Assembly (NCBI GenBank): GCA_022843745.1
Contig: JALHNB010000048.1
Location: forward strand, 1-55,047
Source: Anaerolineae bacterium
Lineage (GTDB): Bacteria; Chloroflexota; Anaerolineae; Aggregatilineales; Phototrophicaceae
Direction: 5' to 3'
DNA length: 55,047 nucleotides
Shown here one piece after another: positions 1 through 9,852 of the stretch. The notes below the pieces were generated by a model, which was given only the letters and a program-made list of their open reading frames with translations, was not told the origin of the DNA and made no database searches. Position 1 is the first letter of the stretch; each line of letters opens with the position of its first letter. The translations under genes and the position numbers were made by a program.

Positions 1-901
1 GGTACGGGTATTGTGTGAGCTTTTGAGAACCTTTGTGAACTTTACATGCCTTATGAAGGACACGGCAAGCTCGATGAAGGCTGCGGAAATAGGGGACAGG
101 GTATTGAGGCTGTGCCTATCCTACAGCTCGAAAATCTCACACCGGCTGCAATAGGCGGTTGGTGAAGGGGTAGGGGGAGGCGCTCTTGTAGCGGGTGTTG
201 AGCTTGTCGCCGGATCGTGGGGGGCAAGGCGCTACGAGGCGTACACAGCCTTGTGCTGCTGGACGACTGATGCAGGTAAGGCGTGATGCAGCGGAGCGCG
301 GCACAAGACCGTGCCGGGACGCAAGTCCACCCACGACATTCCCATGTGCCGGAGGGTAGCGGTGGTGCGGATAGCCATAAGCGGTTAACCTTTCTGCTGC
401 CGGAGCAGCGGAGCTTTACTCCCTCTAAGGCGGGGGAACAAGGATGCCGGCTTCATCACCGGCACAGCCTCCTTTGTGAGAAGGCTTCACGAGTGAGAGC
501 GCTCGTTACGCTTGAGATACCACAGCACAGAGTAGCCTCAATGTCGAGACGAGCGACCATGTGGTTGAACATCAACGCAGGGCGACCATACGGTGCCATC
601 AGCCAACTGTTCCAACGTGATAGTGCTTGGCTGTATCGAACGAGGAAGGCTGTCGGCGAGGCAAAGGCTCAGGATGCCTTATGCCTTCATATCCGCGCTC
701 CTCCACGTAATAGGCGCAGCGCTGCTCTGAAAGACGCCAGAACGTAGGCTGTAGACACGGGCGTGGCGCGGGGGCGTCATCCTTTTTATGCCTTCATGAG
801 GCCCCCCAGATCAATTTCGGCGTGCTGCTGTATCTATACTGATCGCGTTCCTCGTGGGGCGGCCAGAATGACCTCTTAGTGAGCCTGTCCTGACCGCAAA
901 C
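1..901. other. GC-rich stretch without a supported gene; possibly structured RNA
   Basis: I find no reading frame here with a recognisable protein. The open frames are Arg/Ser-rich and look like chance translations of GC-rich DNA. The stretch is rich in short inverted repeats, for example GCCGG/CCGGC around 442-465. The spacing of short G-rich and GAA-type motifs faintly recalls domain I of a group II intron. I could not find a domain V hairpin or any reverse transcriptase fragment, so that idea is not supported. It may be a decayed mobile element or a structured RNA. The left edge of the window cuts into it. Confidence 0.3.
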
Positions 902-979
902 ATTGTCCTCACTTCTGCCCCTCACAGCTAACGGATTTCTCGCTCAGGGGTGAGGACGATGTTCTCGGTATTTTCCGAG
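902..979. repeat. Two adjacent inverted repeats
   Basis: The arm at 902-912 (ATTGTCCTCAC) pairs with 950-960 (GTGAGGACGAT) with one mismatch. The pairing continues inward as CCCCT (918-922) with AGGGG (946-950) after a 5-nt bulge. A second small hairpin follows directly: CTCGG (964-968), loop TATTTT, CCGAG (975-979). No T-run follows, so a classical terminator is unlikely. They could be part of a decayed element or of a structured RNA. Confidence 0.45.
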
Positions 980-1381
980 GATAATGTCGAAAGTCACGAC
1001 AGAGCCAGGAACCCGGCAAGCGTTAGCCAACACCAATGATTGGCAACTCGAAGTGTCCCACACGCCTTAGCGCCGGAATGAGGCACGCATAGATTGTCGT
1101 ACTCCCTTTTGAGTATTCGCCTTCAGCTTGTAGCTGGCGACTGTCACTGTCAGATCGTATTCCATTTATGGGGGTACGTTTAAGGGTGTCTGGGCTTGTC
1201 CCTTTGGTGGATTGAAGCGGATGGGACTGCACAGGATGCGCTCAAAGGCATCTTTCACTGCCTTGTATCCTCAGATTTTGTAGAGCGATTGGAACCGTTC
1301 GGCGGCCGCATCTGGATACGAAAGCACCTGAGTATGTCTTTTGAGGCAGATTGTCGCCATCATTCCGGCACTTCGGTCAGG

Positions 1382-1474
1382 TCATGCCCAACCGGGGTGG
1401 CGACTTCCATTGGGGACCGTCAGGTTCGCCAGCAGCGCTCGGATGGCAGCTTGCTCATGGATTGGTGTTGTCAT
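1382..1474 (-). pseudogene. Short truncated reading frame behind the winged-helix gene
   Basis: An ATG at 1474 overlaps the 3' end of the upstream minus-strand gene and opens a 30-codon frame that begins MTTPIHEQAAIRALLANL and stops at 1382-1384. Translational coupling to a replication-type gene is typical for a helicase-loader or similar partner. Beyond the stop, other minus-strand frames continue in protein-like composition through roughly 1378-1240, interrupted by stops. I read this as the start of a degraded second gene. A genuine small peptide cannot be excluded. Confidence 0.3.
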
Positions 1475-2543
1475 TTTTTTGCTCCTTTTTCATTTTGACA
1501 GGTCGAGCTGGTGCCATTCTCATGCCACCAGGGGATACGGTTTCATTCGGGTCGATCTTAGGCTGTGGGTTTTTTCCTGTTTCGGCGCACCACTTGAGAA
1601 AGCCTTCGTATTGGTGCAGCATCTTGATGATCTCCGATGGAGCCAGCGGTCCAGGGTGAGACTTATAGGTGACGGCCTGGGGCAACCGCTTTTGTATCAA
1701 CCAATCCCTGTACGCAGGATTGGTGTCGAACAAGACGTTGGGTGAGGGAGAGGCTACCTGCGCGTTCGCTTCTTTGTCCCAATAGTAGGTCGGCAAATCC
1801 AGATCACGCCGCATCGGGACGGTCAGCTTCTTCTTGGAGGTTGTCGCCACCCACGTCTCTAAAGCAGAGGGCTTGGCTTCCGGCGACTCCCCAGAAGGCG
1901 AGGACACAGCGGAAGGCGGGAGCCGCCTTTTGGATTGGGGTCTTGATGGATGCGGTGTTTTTTCCGCGCCATCAAAAGATATAGAGGAATCCAATACAGA
2001 AGAAAATACAATATTGGCATCCCTGTTTGGGTCTTTGTCAAGAACCTGATTGGGTACGCCGGAAAACCCATTCAGGTCTTTCGGTGCATCTGTTCTATCT
2101 TCAAAGAGCCAGTCGCTTAACGGTTCGTATTCCCACTCGGTATTGTTGCCATCCTTATCTTTGGGTCGATACTTCTCTATGGCTTCAGCGGGTACAGTTG
2201 TGGGAGCGTTTAGCACAATGACTTTGGTGGTGAAGTGAGCCAGCTTTTGCCAGCCTTCTGGTTTCTCGATACGGATAAAGCCGCAGTCTACCAACCACTC
2301 ATTGATCCTCGCCAGTTTATCAGACCCGATCCGACACTTGATCGCCAGCTTTTTAAATGTCATGCCTTTGATGACACCATCGCGTTCAAGTCGCAGGTAC
2401 GCAAGATAAACGCCCATCGCGTCCGATCCTAAAAGCGGTGTCCAGAGATCGAGAATATAGGCAGGAATGTTAACAACCCAGCCAGTTTGTTCGGATCGAA
2501 ATTCAACTGAGCCGTCTTTTTGAGTGTTATACAGGGTGGTCAT
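1455..2543 (-). CDS. Winged-helix replication/DnaD-type protein
   Basis: The 362-residue product opens with a compact helical region (residues 1-110) of the winged-helix kind seen in DnaD-like and plasmid or phage replication initiator proteins. The stretch with VYLAYLRLERDG, then FKKLAIKCRIGSDKLARIN and CGFIRIEK, reads as helix, recognition helix and wing. The middle (about 150-250) is low-complexity and hydrophilic. The C-terminal part (about 270-340, with W-rich YRDWLIQKRLP and FLKWCAETGKNP) resembles a partner-binding tail. The start is supported by an AGGAGA box about 11 nt upstream. The gene stands alone with a broken partner behind it, suggesting the relic of a plasmid or prophage replication module. 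The family is inferred from fold-like pattern only. Confidence 0.5.
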   Translation of the reverse strand: MTTLYNTQKDGSVEFRSEQTGWVVNIPAYILDLWTPLLGSDAMGVYLAYLRLERDGVIKGMTFKKLAIKCRIGSDKLARINEWLVDCGFIRIEKPEGWQKLAHFTTKVIVLNAPTTVPAEAIEKYRPKDKDGNNTEWEYEPLSDWLFEDRTDAPKDLNGFSGVPNQVLDKDPNRDANIVFSSVLDSSISFDGAEKTPHPSRPQSKRRLPPSAVSSPSGESPEAKPSALETWVATTSKKKLTVPMRRDLDLPTYYWDKEANAQVASPSPNVLFDTNPAYRDWLIQKRLPQAVTYKSHPGPLAPSEIIKMLHQYEGFLKWCAETGKNPQPKIDPNETVSPGGMRMAPARPVKMKKEQKNDNTNP

Positions 2544-3120
2544 GATAGCAGTTTCTCCTAACCCATAATGGGGGTAAGGCAGGGGGATCGGGAAAGAAGT
2601 GTTGGATCAGGTTTAGCTCAAGAGGATCGGGCGATGGTCAGGTGTGGAATGTGAGGCTGCGAGACGGTGTAATTATAGCAGATTGGAGGGTTATTCTGGA
2701 GGACGACAAGACGATTTTATCGCCTCTGCTCATTTCCCTATGCTGGCGGCAGAATGCGGCAGACGAAAAGAAGATGGTGCGCTCTAGTGGCGGCACTTTT
2801 ATGTAACGCTAGTCCCGGCTACACGTGTAACTCTTCCGCTTCATGTGTTGTGCAAAAGAAAGCCTATTCCGATGCTATTTTTGCCAGAGAATTGCAGCGG
2901 TATCCAGCCGATTCGCTTGTGATTAATCACGGAAAATAATGGCCGTTTTTGTTGAAAAAAAAGCGGCTTAAAGGGAAGCGAGCTAAAATATCTCTCGAAA
3001 ATGCTATCCAGTTCGACATGTTTTCCTAAAACAACCATAACTTTACCTAATAGAAATTGAATAACTAACATTTATCAATATAATTAGTATATATAGTTTT
3101 TATTTCAGGTTTCAAAAATT
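2544..3120. other. 577-bp intergenic region, no gene seen
   Basis: It separates the minus-strand winged-helix gene from the plus-strand phosphatase operon. The half next to the phosphatase (about 2930-3120) is AT-rich, with runs such as TATAATTAG and TATATATAG, and could hold the promoter of the 17-kb operon. I cannot place a convincing -35/-10 pair. An ATTATA at about 2674 is TATAAT on the minus strand and might serve the winged-helix gene, but no good -35 lies at the right distance. Confidence 0.4.
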
Positions 3121-6100
3121 TTGTCTCCAAAATGGATTCTCAGCCGTCGTGAATTTCTAAAAATTCTTGGCTTGTCGGCATTAGCCGCACGCTTTTTGCA
3201 TCTGCGGGCCGCTATAGCGAAACACGTTCCATTCGCATCATTTTTGCAGCCAAGTCCACCAGCATTAGTCGCCAATTGGCCGCTTATTTTATGCGGCCCG
3301 ATGCTGCGCCGCGTCGAGGAACAATCGGTGAGTGTGTTTGTGGCGTTAGCTTCACCGCGTGATGTTACATTAACGTTGTACGATGGCAATGACACTTCTG
3401 GACGGGAGATTGGCAAGCAAACCACCAGCACCATGGCATTCGGTAAGTATCTACACGCAGTCGTCGTCACGTTGAGCCTAACTAATGAGAAGCTCGTAGG
3501 TGGTAAGCTTTATGGTTATAATTTGACATTCAAAGGCACTAACCGCCCAGAGGATGTAGCGTCATGGGGAAATGCAGCTGACCTTTCCCCGCCCCTCACA
3601 GGGAATAGTATGAATCTAGGTTACGAAACTGGTAAGCTACCTGCTTTTGCATACTGCCCAACAGATATAAATCAGTTGAAGGTGATTCATGCTTCGTGCC
3701 GTAAGCCACACGGTGAACGTGATGACTTATTGCCGACACTTGACGATTACATCAAAGCACGTTACCTCTTGCCCTATGAGCGTCCGCATCAATTGTTTCT
3801 GACAGGTGATCAGATTTACGCGGACGATGTGAATGACCTTATGCTTAGCATGTTAACACCATTTGGTGACATGCTACTCGGATTGGATTCTCCTGAACAA
3901 CTCCGCGTTAGTGGGAGCGACCAACCCGCCAGTGCATTACTACCTGGAGAACGCGCCCAAATCATCAATAATGAGGCGCTCTTTTCAACCCGTGAGGGCA
4001 AAAGCCACTTGATGAGTCTGGGTGAGTTTTTTGCTATGTATTTATTCGTCTGGTCTGAACATGTATGGCCGAGTAAGCTACCAGATTTCGCTACAGTGTA
4101 CCCTAATATTGAGAAGCTCAAAGATATAGCCGCAAGTAGGGATTATTACTTGAGACGACTAAAATTCTTTGAACCAGTTACATCGCAGATTGTGGGCTTC
4201 CGTAAACGAATTGGTGAAGTGCGGCGTGCATTGGCGAATGTACCGACCTATATGATTTTTGATGATCACGAAGTTAGCGACGATTGGAATCTGCATTCTA
4301 AAAACTTCATAAATTTTCGTTCAAATCCTCTCGGTGAACGTATCCTCATCAATGCGCTGTCGGCCTATACTGTGTTTCAGGCATGGGGAAACAATCCTGC
4401 CTACTTTCAAACAGGCCAGCCAGGCAAGCGTCTGCTTGACCTCATCAGCAGTCGAAGTCTCAACCACTCTACGCTCCCTGACGGCACAATTATCTACGAT
4501 GAGCTAAAACGACTGCTCATCCCGAATCTTGATGAAGGGTATTCCATTCAATGGGATTACGTGATCGAAGCTCCCTCCCACCGCGCAATTGTACTTGATA
4601 CCCGTACTAGGCGAGATTTTGTAAAAAAGACACAAGAGTCGATTGACCCACCGAACCTGATGTCAGTCGATGAAATCCAGCGCCAAATTCCTCAGCTGCC
4701 GCTCTCGACCAAATTTCTTGTCACTTTGCTTATCTCGCCTCCTCCAGTATTTGGATTGCCGCTGATGGAGCGATTTGTGCAGCAGAAGCTCGCCCCTGAG
4801 ACGGCGGACCGCGAGACCTGGGCAGTGGAGGGGCGGCCAGAGATCTTTGAAGAACTGCTCAAACAGCTCGCACCTTTGGAACGTGTGGTGATCCTATCTG
4901 GTGATGTACACTATGCTTTCAGTATCGAAGTCAAATATCAGAACAGACGCACGACACCACAAAAAACCAGTGCATTCGTTCAACTAGTCGCCAGTTCCCT
5001 GAAGAATGAAGATACCAAAACGCGAGATGTGCTCTCCAAGGGAAAATGGTTAACACCTCTTAGCCGTGCTTTCCCATTTATCAGTGCTATATTGAAAGCG
5101 ATCTATGGTAGCGGAATCGTTGCGCCTGACACGGATGAACCACTGGCAGTCAAACAGGTACTTGCAGGACGTCAGGAAGGCAATAAGATAGCGGTCCGTC
5201 ACATCAAGTTACAAAACCTCGACAGAGAAGAGTGGCAGTGGAGCTATATATCTGAGTTTTGTGTTGATACCCGAACGGCCGTGATCCGCAACGCTGCGCC
5301 TGTTAGCGATCCTGTCAGTAAGAATGTTCAGGTGGCACAAACTCATCCTGCGCCTGTTAGCGATCCTGTCAGTAAGAATGTTCAGGTGGCACAAACTCAT
5401 CGACGCAGCGCCATTGGAAACCAGATGCGTGCGATTGTCGGCCACAACAACCTTGGTGTTGTGATGTTTAACTACGACTCGCTATCTCAGAATTGCAATG
5501 TGGTTCATAAAATCTATTTTTCAAACGAAGAAGAACAGGTGCCTGCGTCGTATACGCGGCACATAGCCAGCCTGAACCTTTCTCAGAGTTATAAATCCAA
5601 GCCTCTTCCTGATCTTTCAGCCTGGGCTGATTTAATCAGTTTTATTCCTCATCGGGATGCTCAAAAATACTTTCGCGGGCTCTTCGGTAATTTAGTTAAT
5701 TGGTATTTTCACCGCATAGATCGGGCCATTGATGATGAAATTAATCTCGATTATTATCCCATCTTGATTACAAAGTTGCCGGAGTACCTTCCAGATGGCA
5801 GGATAAGCCCAGATATACAAGCCGTTTTTGATTACTGGCGGCACCATTTTACCGAATATTTGGATGAAAAGAGCGCTACCTTTATGCCATATAAGGATAA
5901 GGCAGGAACCGTCAATGAAACTTCTCACTGGACTTCGTCCAACCCACTAGGCACCGTTTGTCGCTTTGATATACCGCTCCTTCTAGGCGTGAGTGAAGGG
6001 GCTTCAGTTGTCATGACCTCGCATCAATCAGCTTTATGGATATTTTCGACTGTACGTACTCCGGAAGACGAGGATCATCCAGTGAGTGGCAACCGTGCGT

Positions 6101-6375
6101 TTGGCTATAACATACTTCCCAACAATCAGTACATATTATTTACTATGGGTGCAGACCGGGTTACCAGCTTCAAATATACCGCGAATACCAAAGCAGTCTT
6201 TGAGGGGGCTGAAAAACTGTGGTTAAGCCTTCAGCAGAAGCTGGTAGCTGATTTAATCAAACGTAATAAAGGGGAAGCAGAAATTTTGTTTGATCAAACG
6301 TTTAGCCAGCGTTTTCAGTGGGATCAGATCGCTAGACGCTACTTTAATGCAAACCCAGAAGAATGGCTACCCTAA
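3121..6375 (+). CDS. Tat-exported PhoD-like metallophosphatase with C-terminal extension
   Basis: The product (1084 residues from a TTG start) begins with a twin-arginine signal, SRREFLKILGLSALAA, so export through Tat is likely. The PhoD-like phosphatase core carries the metal-site motifs in order: ASCRKPHGERDD (about 190), TGDQIYADDV (about 228), FDDHEVSDDWN (about 380) and SGDVHYAFS (about 595). Known members are phosphodiesterases or alkaline phosphatases using Fe/Ca. A duplicated 18-residue unit lies near 726-761, and about 320 residues of unrecognised sequence follow. PhoD proteins are usually 450-600 residues, so this one is about twice the normal length. It is the first gene of a tight operon with the four genes behind it. 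Upstream ribosome-binding signal is weak; an alternative start is possible. Confidence 0.75.
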   Translation: MSPKWILSRREFLKILGLSALAARFLHLRAAIAKHVPFASFLQPSPPALVANWPLILCGPMLRRVEEQSVSVFVALASPRDVTLTLYDGNDTSGREIGKQTTSTMAFGKYLHAVVVTLSLTNEKLVGGKLYGYNLTFKGTNRPEDVASWGNAADLSPPLTGNSMNLGYETGKLPAFAYCPTDINQLKVIHASCRKPHGERDDLLPTLDDYIKARYLLPYERPHQLFLTGDQIYADDVNDLMLSMLTPFGDMLLGLDSPEQLRVSGSDQPASALLPGERAQIINNEALFSTREGKSHLMSLGEFFAMYLFVWSEHVWPSKLPDFATVYPNIEKLKDIAASRDYYLRRLKFFEPVTSQIVGFRKRIGEVRRALANVPTYMIFDDHEVSDDWNLHSKNFINFRSNPLGERILINALSAYTVFQAWGNNPAYFQTGQPGKRLLDLISSRSLNHSTLPDGTIIYDELKRLLIPNLDEGYSIQWDYVIEAPSHRAIVLDTRTRRDFVKKTQESIDPPNLMSVDEIQRQIPQLPLSTKFLVTLLISPPPVFGLPLMERFVQQKLAPETADRETWAVEGRPEIFEELLKQLAPLERVVILSGDVHYAFSIEVKYQNRRTTPQKTSAFVQLVASSLKNEDTKTRDVLSKGKWLTPLSRAFPFISAILKAIYGSGIVAPDTDEPLAVKQVLAGRQEGNKIAVRHIKLQNLDREEWQWSYISEFCVDTRTAVIRNAAPVSDPVSKNVQVAQTHPAPVSDPVSKNVQVAQTHRRSAIGNQMRAIVGHNNLGVVMFNYDSLSQNCNVVHKIYFSNEEEQVPASYTRHIASLNLSQSYKSKPLPDLSAWADLISFIPHRDAQKYFRGLFGNLVNWYFHRIDRAIDDEINLDYYPILITKLPEYLPDGRISPDIQAVFDYWRHHFTEYLDEKSATFMPYKDKAGTVNETSHWTSSNPLGTVCRFDIPLLLGVSEGASVVMTSHQSALWIFSTVRTPEDEDHPVSGNRAFGYNILPNNQYILFTMGADRVTSFKYTANTKAVFEGAEKLWLSLQQKLVADLIKRNKGEAEILFDQTFSQRFQWDQIARRYFNANPEEWLP
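5296..5403 (+). repeat. 54-bp perfect tandem duplication inside the phosphatase gene
   Basis: Copy one is 5296-5349 and copy two 5350-5403. They encode APVSDPVSKNVQVAQTH plus one residue, P in the first and R in the second. The nucleotides match over essentially the whole unit, so the duplication is recent. It keeps the frame and adds one linker unit between the phosphatase core and the C-terminal part. Confidence 0.9.
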
Positions 6376-6402
6376 CCTAACGCTTCAAGAGAGGGTTTTG
6401 TC

Positions 6403-9400
6403 GTGGTTGAAGAGAATTTTCAGGGACGACTCATTACTGAACTGGCAATCGTGTTCGAGCCGCTTGTCATTGCCAGCGCTGAGGCTGGAACCCTGTTCGC
6501 GCTCTTTGAACGATTTGGCTGGAATCTGGAACTGTTGCTTGGCAGCAACACCCAGCCTTTTTTAAATCAGGTTCAGGCTATTGTTACTGCCATTGAGTCG
6601 ATTCAGACTACCTCGCCTAAAAGCCTATCCGACTTCGAAGCGGCACTGAAAAAAGCTCGGAATGCTGTCCAGGCCATTAATCAACTCCCCACTACACTGG
6701 GCAATGCACAGTATGCATCACTCAAAGAGTTGCCGATTCAACTACTCGAATACCTGTTGCTGTTATACCTAATACGGCACCTACCCTGGCTTTACGGGAT
6801 GATGGTAGCACTGACAATTGTCGAAGAACAGACGGTCGCCGAAGAAGTGAAAGATGGGGAGGTGGTTCGTGAGGCTGTGACTATTCCCCGGCTTAAGGCC
6901 GACCGCCTGATGAAGCTGCTACAAGATCCCGTTGGGGAATTGAAGTCACGCTATATGCAGACTAACCTCGACACCCGCGAACGGGCAAATCAAATCGCTG
7001 ATCTGCTGTTTCCGAATGTCGCTGTCCTGCTCACGATGCTTGGCATGAATGCGGTTTATGGTCGTGGATCTGATATTCCTTATATGGGCGATGACGTAGA
7101 AAGCATTCTGCAGGGAATGCTCACGTTCTGGTTGCCCATCCTGCTTGCCGAAGGTAAAACCACCGAAATTGGTGCAACGCTGCGGTTGATGGCTGCTGCG
7201 GATGATGGCCCTGGACTGCTGGTCGCACCATTTGGGACTGTAACCGTGGCCCAGCCGTTTGAAAAATGGATATTTACGCTCATGCTTACCGGTACATCCA
7301 ACGGTTTTATCATCAAGCAGGATAGTGTAATAATCCTCGATACTGAAGAAGGTTTTCCTGGTGAAGTCAAATTAAGCGCCAGCCTCGCACGTCTTTCCGC
7401 ACCGGATAGTAGCTTACTGCTGGGGAGTACGACTGGTACTCATCTGAGCGTTCAACAGTTTGCCATACAGGGGGACGGACTATTTAACGGTAGTGATCTC
7501 GATTATGGACTGCTGATCACTATTGGGGAGTCCAAAATCGTCATCAAGAGCGATGACGGCGATGGCTTTTTAAACAAAGTGCTGCCGAAAGAGCCAATCA
7601 CAATGCCGTTCGATCTAGGCATTGGCTGGTCGAACCGCAAGGGGCTATACTTTCGTGGCGGTGCTGGGCTAGAAACCACCTTGCCCATTCATAAAGATAT
7701 CTTTGGCATCATGTTGATCGAGTCGGTGTTCCTGGCGCTTCGCGCGGTGGCACAGAATGATGCGCCAACGATCGATTTAATTGCTGCCGTGACTGGCGCG
7801 ATCAAACTTGGCCCGTTTACAGCTACTGCGGAACGGCTGGGGCTTAAGGCGAAAATCGACTTCCCTAATGGCGGAGGCAATCTGGGTGTGGCAAACCTGG
7901 ATCTTGCGTTTAAGGCACCAGATGGCATAGGTATCAATATTGATACCTTAGGAATAAGCGGTGGAGGCCACCTTTTTTTTGATCCAGACAAACAGATGTA
8001 TTCCGGTATCCTCCAACTATCAATTAAAAATGTATTCTCTCTGGGCATTATCGGAATATTGACCTTAAGTAAGCCGCCTCAAAAAGACTTTTCACTGCTG
8101 CTCATCGTCATGGCAGATGATTTCCCCCCTCTTCAACTAGGCTTGGGCTTCTCGCTCAATGGAGTGGGTGGTCTACTCGGCGTCAATCGGACTGCCAATA
8201 TAGATGTATTGAAGGCTGGCATTCGCTCACGCACGCTTGACTCAGTATTGTTCCCCAAAGATATTGTTAGGAACGCACCGAAAATCATTGAAGACGTCTC
8301 AAGCGCGTTTCCAGCAGCAGATGGACGCTATATTTTCGGGCCTATGCTGAAGATTGGGTGGGGCGCGCCCACGCCGCTGATCACGCTCGATCTCGGCCTC
8401 ATCCTCGAAATGCCGGCACCGATCCGCATCGTAATTTTGGGTCAGCTTCGCGCGGCTCTGCCGCGGCCAGAGGCGCCGGTCGTTGATCTTAAGATGGATA
8501 TCTTGGGGATCATCGACTTTGACAAAGGCGAACTCTCTTTTGATGCGACAATCTATGATTCACGCATCGCGCAGTTCAACGTAAGCGGCGACATGGCGAT
8601 GCGCCTGCGCTGGGGCACCGATCCTCTATTCGCACTTTCCGTTGGTGGCTTCAATCCGCGCTTCCAGCCGCCACCCGGCTTCCCTAGCCTGCGCCGGCTC
8701 TCGATCGGCCTGGCGACGGGCGACAACCCGCGCTTGCAGCTTGACTCCTACTTTGCCATCACCTCAAACACGGTACAGTTCGGTGCACGGTTAGATGCCT
8801 ACGCGCAGCTTGACGCGGGCCTCCTAGGGCGCTTCAGCGCTTCGGCCTATCTCGGGTTCGATGCGCTCGTGCAGTTTAATCCCTTCCAGTTTGTTGTGGA
8901 CATTTATGGTGGCGCGACGATCCGCCGCGACAAAACTGTGCTGTTCAGTGTGGACATCTATATTGGCCTTTCGGGACCAAAACCCTGGCACGCTTGGGGT
9001 GCAGCAACTATCGAGTTCCTCGGTAAACACGAGATTCCGTTTGAGGTTACGCTCGGCAGCGGTGAACCGGAACCAGAGCCGAAGCAGGTGAATGTGCTGC
9101 AAGATGTGCTGCGACCGTCGTTTGCCGAGCCGCGTAATTGGAGCGCACAGCTTCCGCCGGACGGTCATGCACTTGTCACGCTGCGAAAGATTGATCCTGC
9201 GGGTGATGTGCTGGCACATCCACTGGGTACGCTCACCTTCACTCAGCGCGACGTACCCCTGGGAATCGTCCTCGACAAATTCGGTGGCACGCTGCCACTC
9301 AGTCCGGGGCCGTTCAGCATCGTGCAAATCACACTGGGCAGCACGACGGTCTACCCGCCCGACAAAACCGAAACGGCCACCATAAACCGGCAATATTTCG

Positions 9401-9852
9401 CGCGGGGGCAGTACGTGGCGATGAGCGACGACGACAAACTCGCGCTGCCGGCGTTCGAACAGTTCACCGCTGGTGTGACCATCGGTACGAGCGAAGTGAA
9501 AACGTCGGCGGACGACACATTTTGGGAATACGACGACGATCTGGAATATGAGGAACAGATCATTGGCGAGTTCTCCGAGCAGCCTGTACAGGCCTATCCT
9601 CTTGATGGCGTGATCTTCGGCAACCTGCATGCGCTGAGTGCGGCAGGGCTGGCACGTCGCAGCGGCGGTGTCCAATTCTATGGCCCCGACAAGCCCGTCA
9701 CGCTTCACAATGTACGCTACCAGCTTGCCACAACTGACGATTTGACATCCGAGGGTGAGTCAACCGTCACTTTTACAGAGGCGCGGCAGGCTTTGCAGCA
9801 AAGCGGTGCTTCTAACATGCAGGTAGTTACGACCCATGAGGTGTCCTCATGA
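6403..9852 (+). CDS. DUF6603-like giant beta-rich protein
   Basis: The GTG start lies 27 bp after the phosphatase stop, behind a GAGAGG box. The 1149-residue product has a helical N-terminal region (about 1-240) without a signal peptide. A long region of repeated beta strands with Gly-rich turns follows (about 270-900). Its hallmark stretch, LGLGFSLNGVGGLLGVNRT with later IFGPMLKIGWG and VGGFNPRFQPP, is what I associate with the DUF6603 family; function is unknown. The regular amphipathic strands would suit a beta-solenoid or barrel-like fold. The C-terminal 250 residues form a separate domain with acidic patches. It overlaps the next gene by ATGA, so translation is coupled. Family call is from memory of the motif. 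Confidence 0.6.
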   Translation: MVEENFQGRLITELAIVFEPLVIASAEAGTLFALFERFGWNLELLLGSNTQPFLNQVQAIVTAIESIQTTSPKSLSDFEAALKKARNAVQAINQLPTTLGNAQYASLKELPIQLLEYLLLLYLIRHLPWLYGMMVALTIVEEQTVAEEVKDGEVVREAVTIPRLKADRLMKLLQDPVGELKSRYMQTNLDTRERANQIADLLFPNVAVLLTMLGMNAVYGRGSDIPYMGDDVESILQGMLTFWLPILLAEGKTTEIGATLRLMAAADDGPGLLVAPFGTVTVAQPFEKWIFTLMLTGTSNGFIIKQDSVIILDTEEGFPGEVKLSASLARLSAPDSSLLLGSTTGTHLSVQQFAIQGDGLFNGSDLDYGLLITIGESKIVIKSDDGDGFLNKVLPKEPITMPFDLGIGWSNRKGLYFRGGAGLETTLPIHKDIFGIMLIESVFLALRAVAQNDAPTIDLIAAVTGAIKLGPFTATAERLGLKAKIDFPNGGGNLGVANLDLAFKAPDGIGINIDTLGISGGGHLFFDPDKQMYSGILQLSIKNVFSLGIIGILTLSKPPQKDFSLLLIVMADDFPPLQLGLGFSLNGVGGLLGVNRTANIDVLKAGIRSRTLDSVLFPKDIVRNAPKIIEDVSSAFPAADGRYIFGPMLKIGWGAPTPLITLDLGLILEMPAPIRIVILGQLRAALPRPEAPVVDLKMDILGIIDFDKGELSFDATIYDSRIAQFNVSGDMAMRLRWGTDPLFALSVGGFNPRFQPPPGFPSLRRLSIGLATGDNPRLQLDSYFAITSNTVQFGARLDAYAQLDAGLLGRFSASAYLGFDALVQFNPFQFVVDIYGGATIRRDKTVLFSVDIYIGLSGPKPWHAWGAATIEFLGKHEIPFEVTLGSGEPEPEPKQVNVLQDVLRPSFAEPRNWSAQLPPDGHALVTLRKIDPAGDVLAHPLGTLTFTQRDVPLGIVLDKFGGTLPLSPGPFSIVQITLGSTTVYPPDKTETATINRQYFARGQYVAMSDDDKLALPAFEQFTAGVTIGTSEVKTSADDTFWEYDDDLEYEEQIIGEFSEQPVQAYPLDGVIFGNLHALSAAGLARRSGGVQFYGPDKPVTLHNVRYQLATTDDLTSEGESTVTFTEARQALQQSGASNMQVVTTHEVSS

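Noticed and set aside
283-747. 154-codon plus-strand open frame
   Set aside because: Arg-rich, low-quality composition, no ribosome-binding site and no recognisable domain; looks like chance in GC-rich DNA.
1-750. Group II intron RNA at the left edge
   Set aside because: Some short motifs recall domain I, but there is no domain V hairpin and no reverse transcriptase trace in the window.
8824-9708. 294-codon minus-strand frame inside the DUF6603-like gene
   Set aside because: It lies fully antisense to a long, coherent gene, is rich in Arg, Cys and His, and has no motif.
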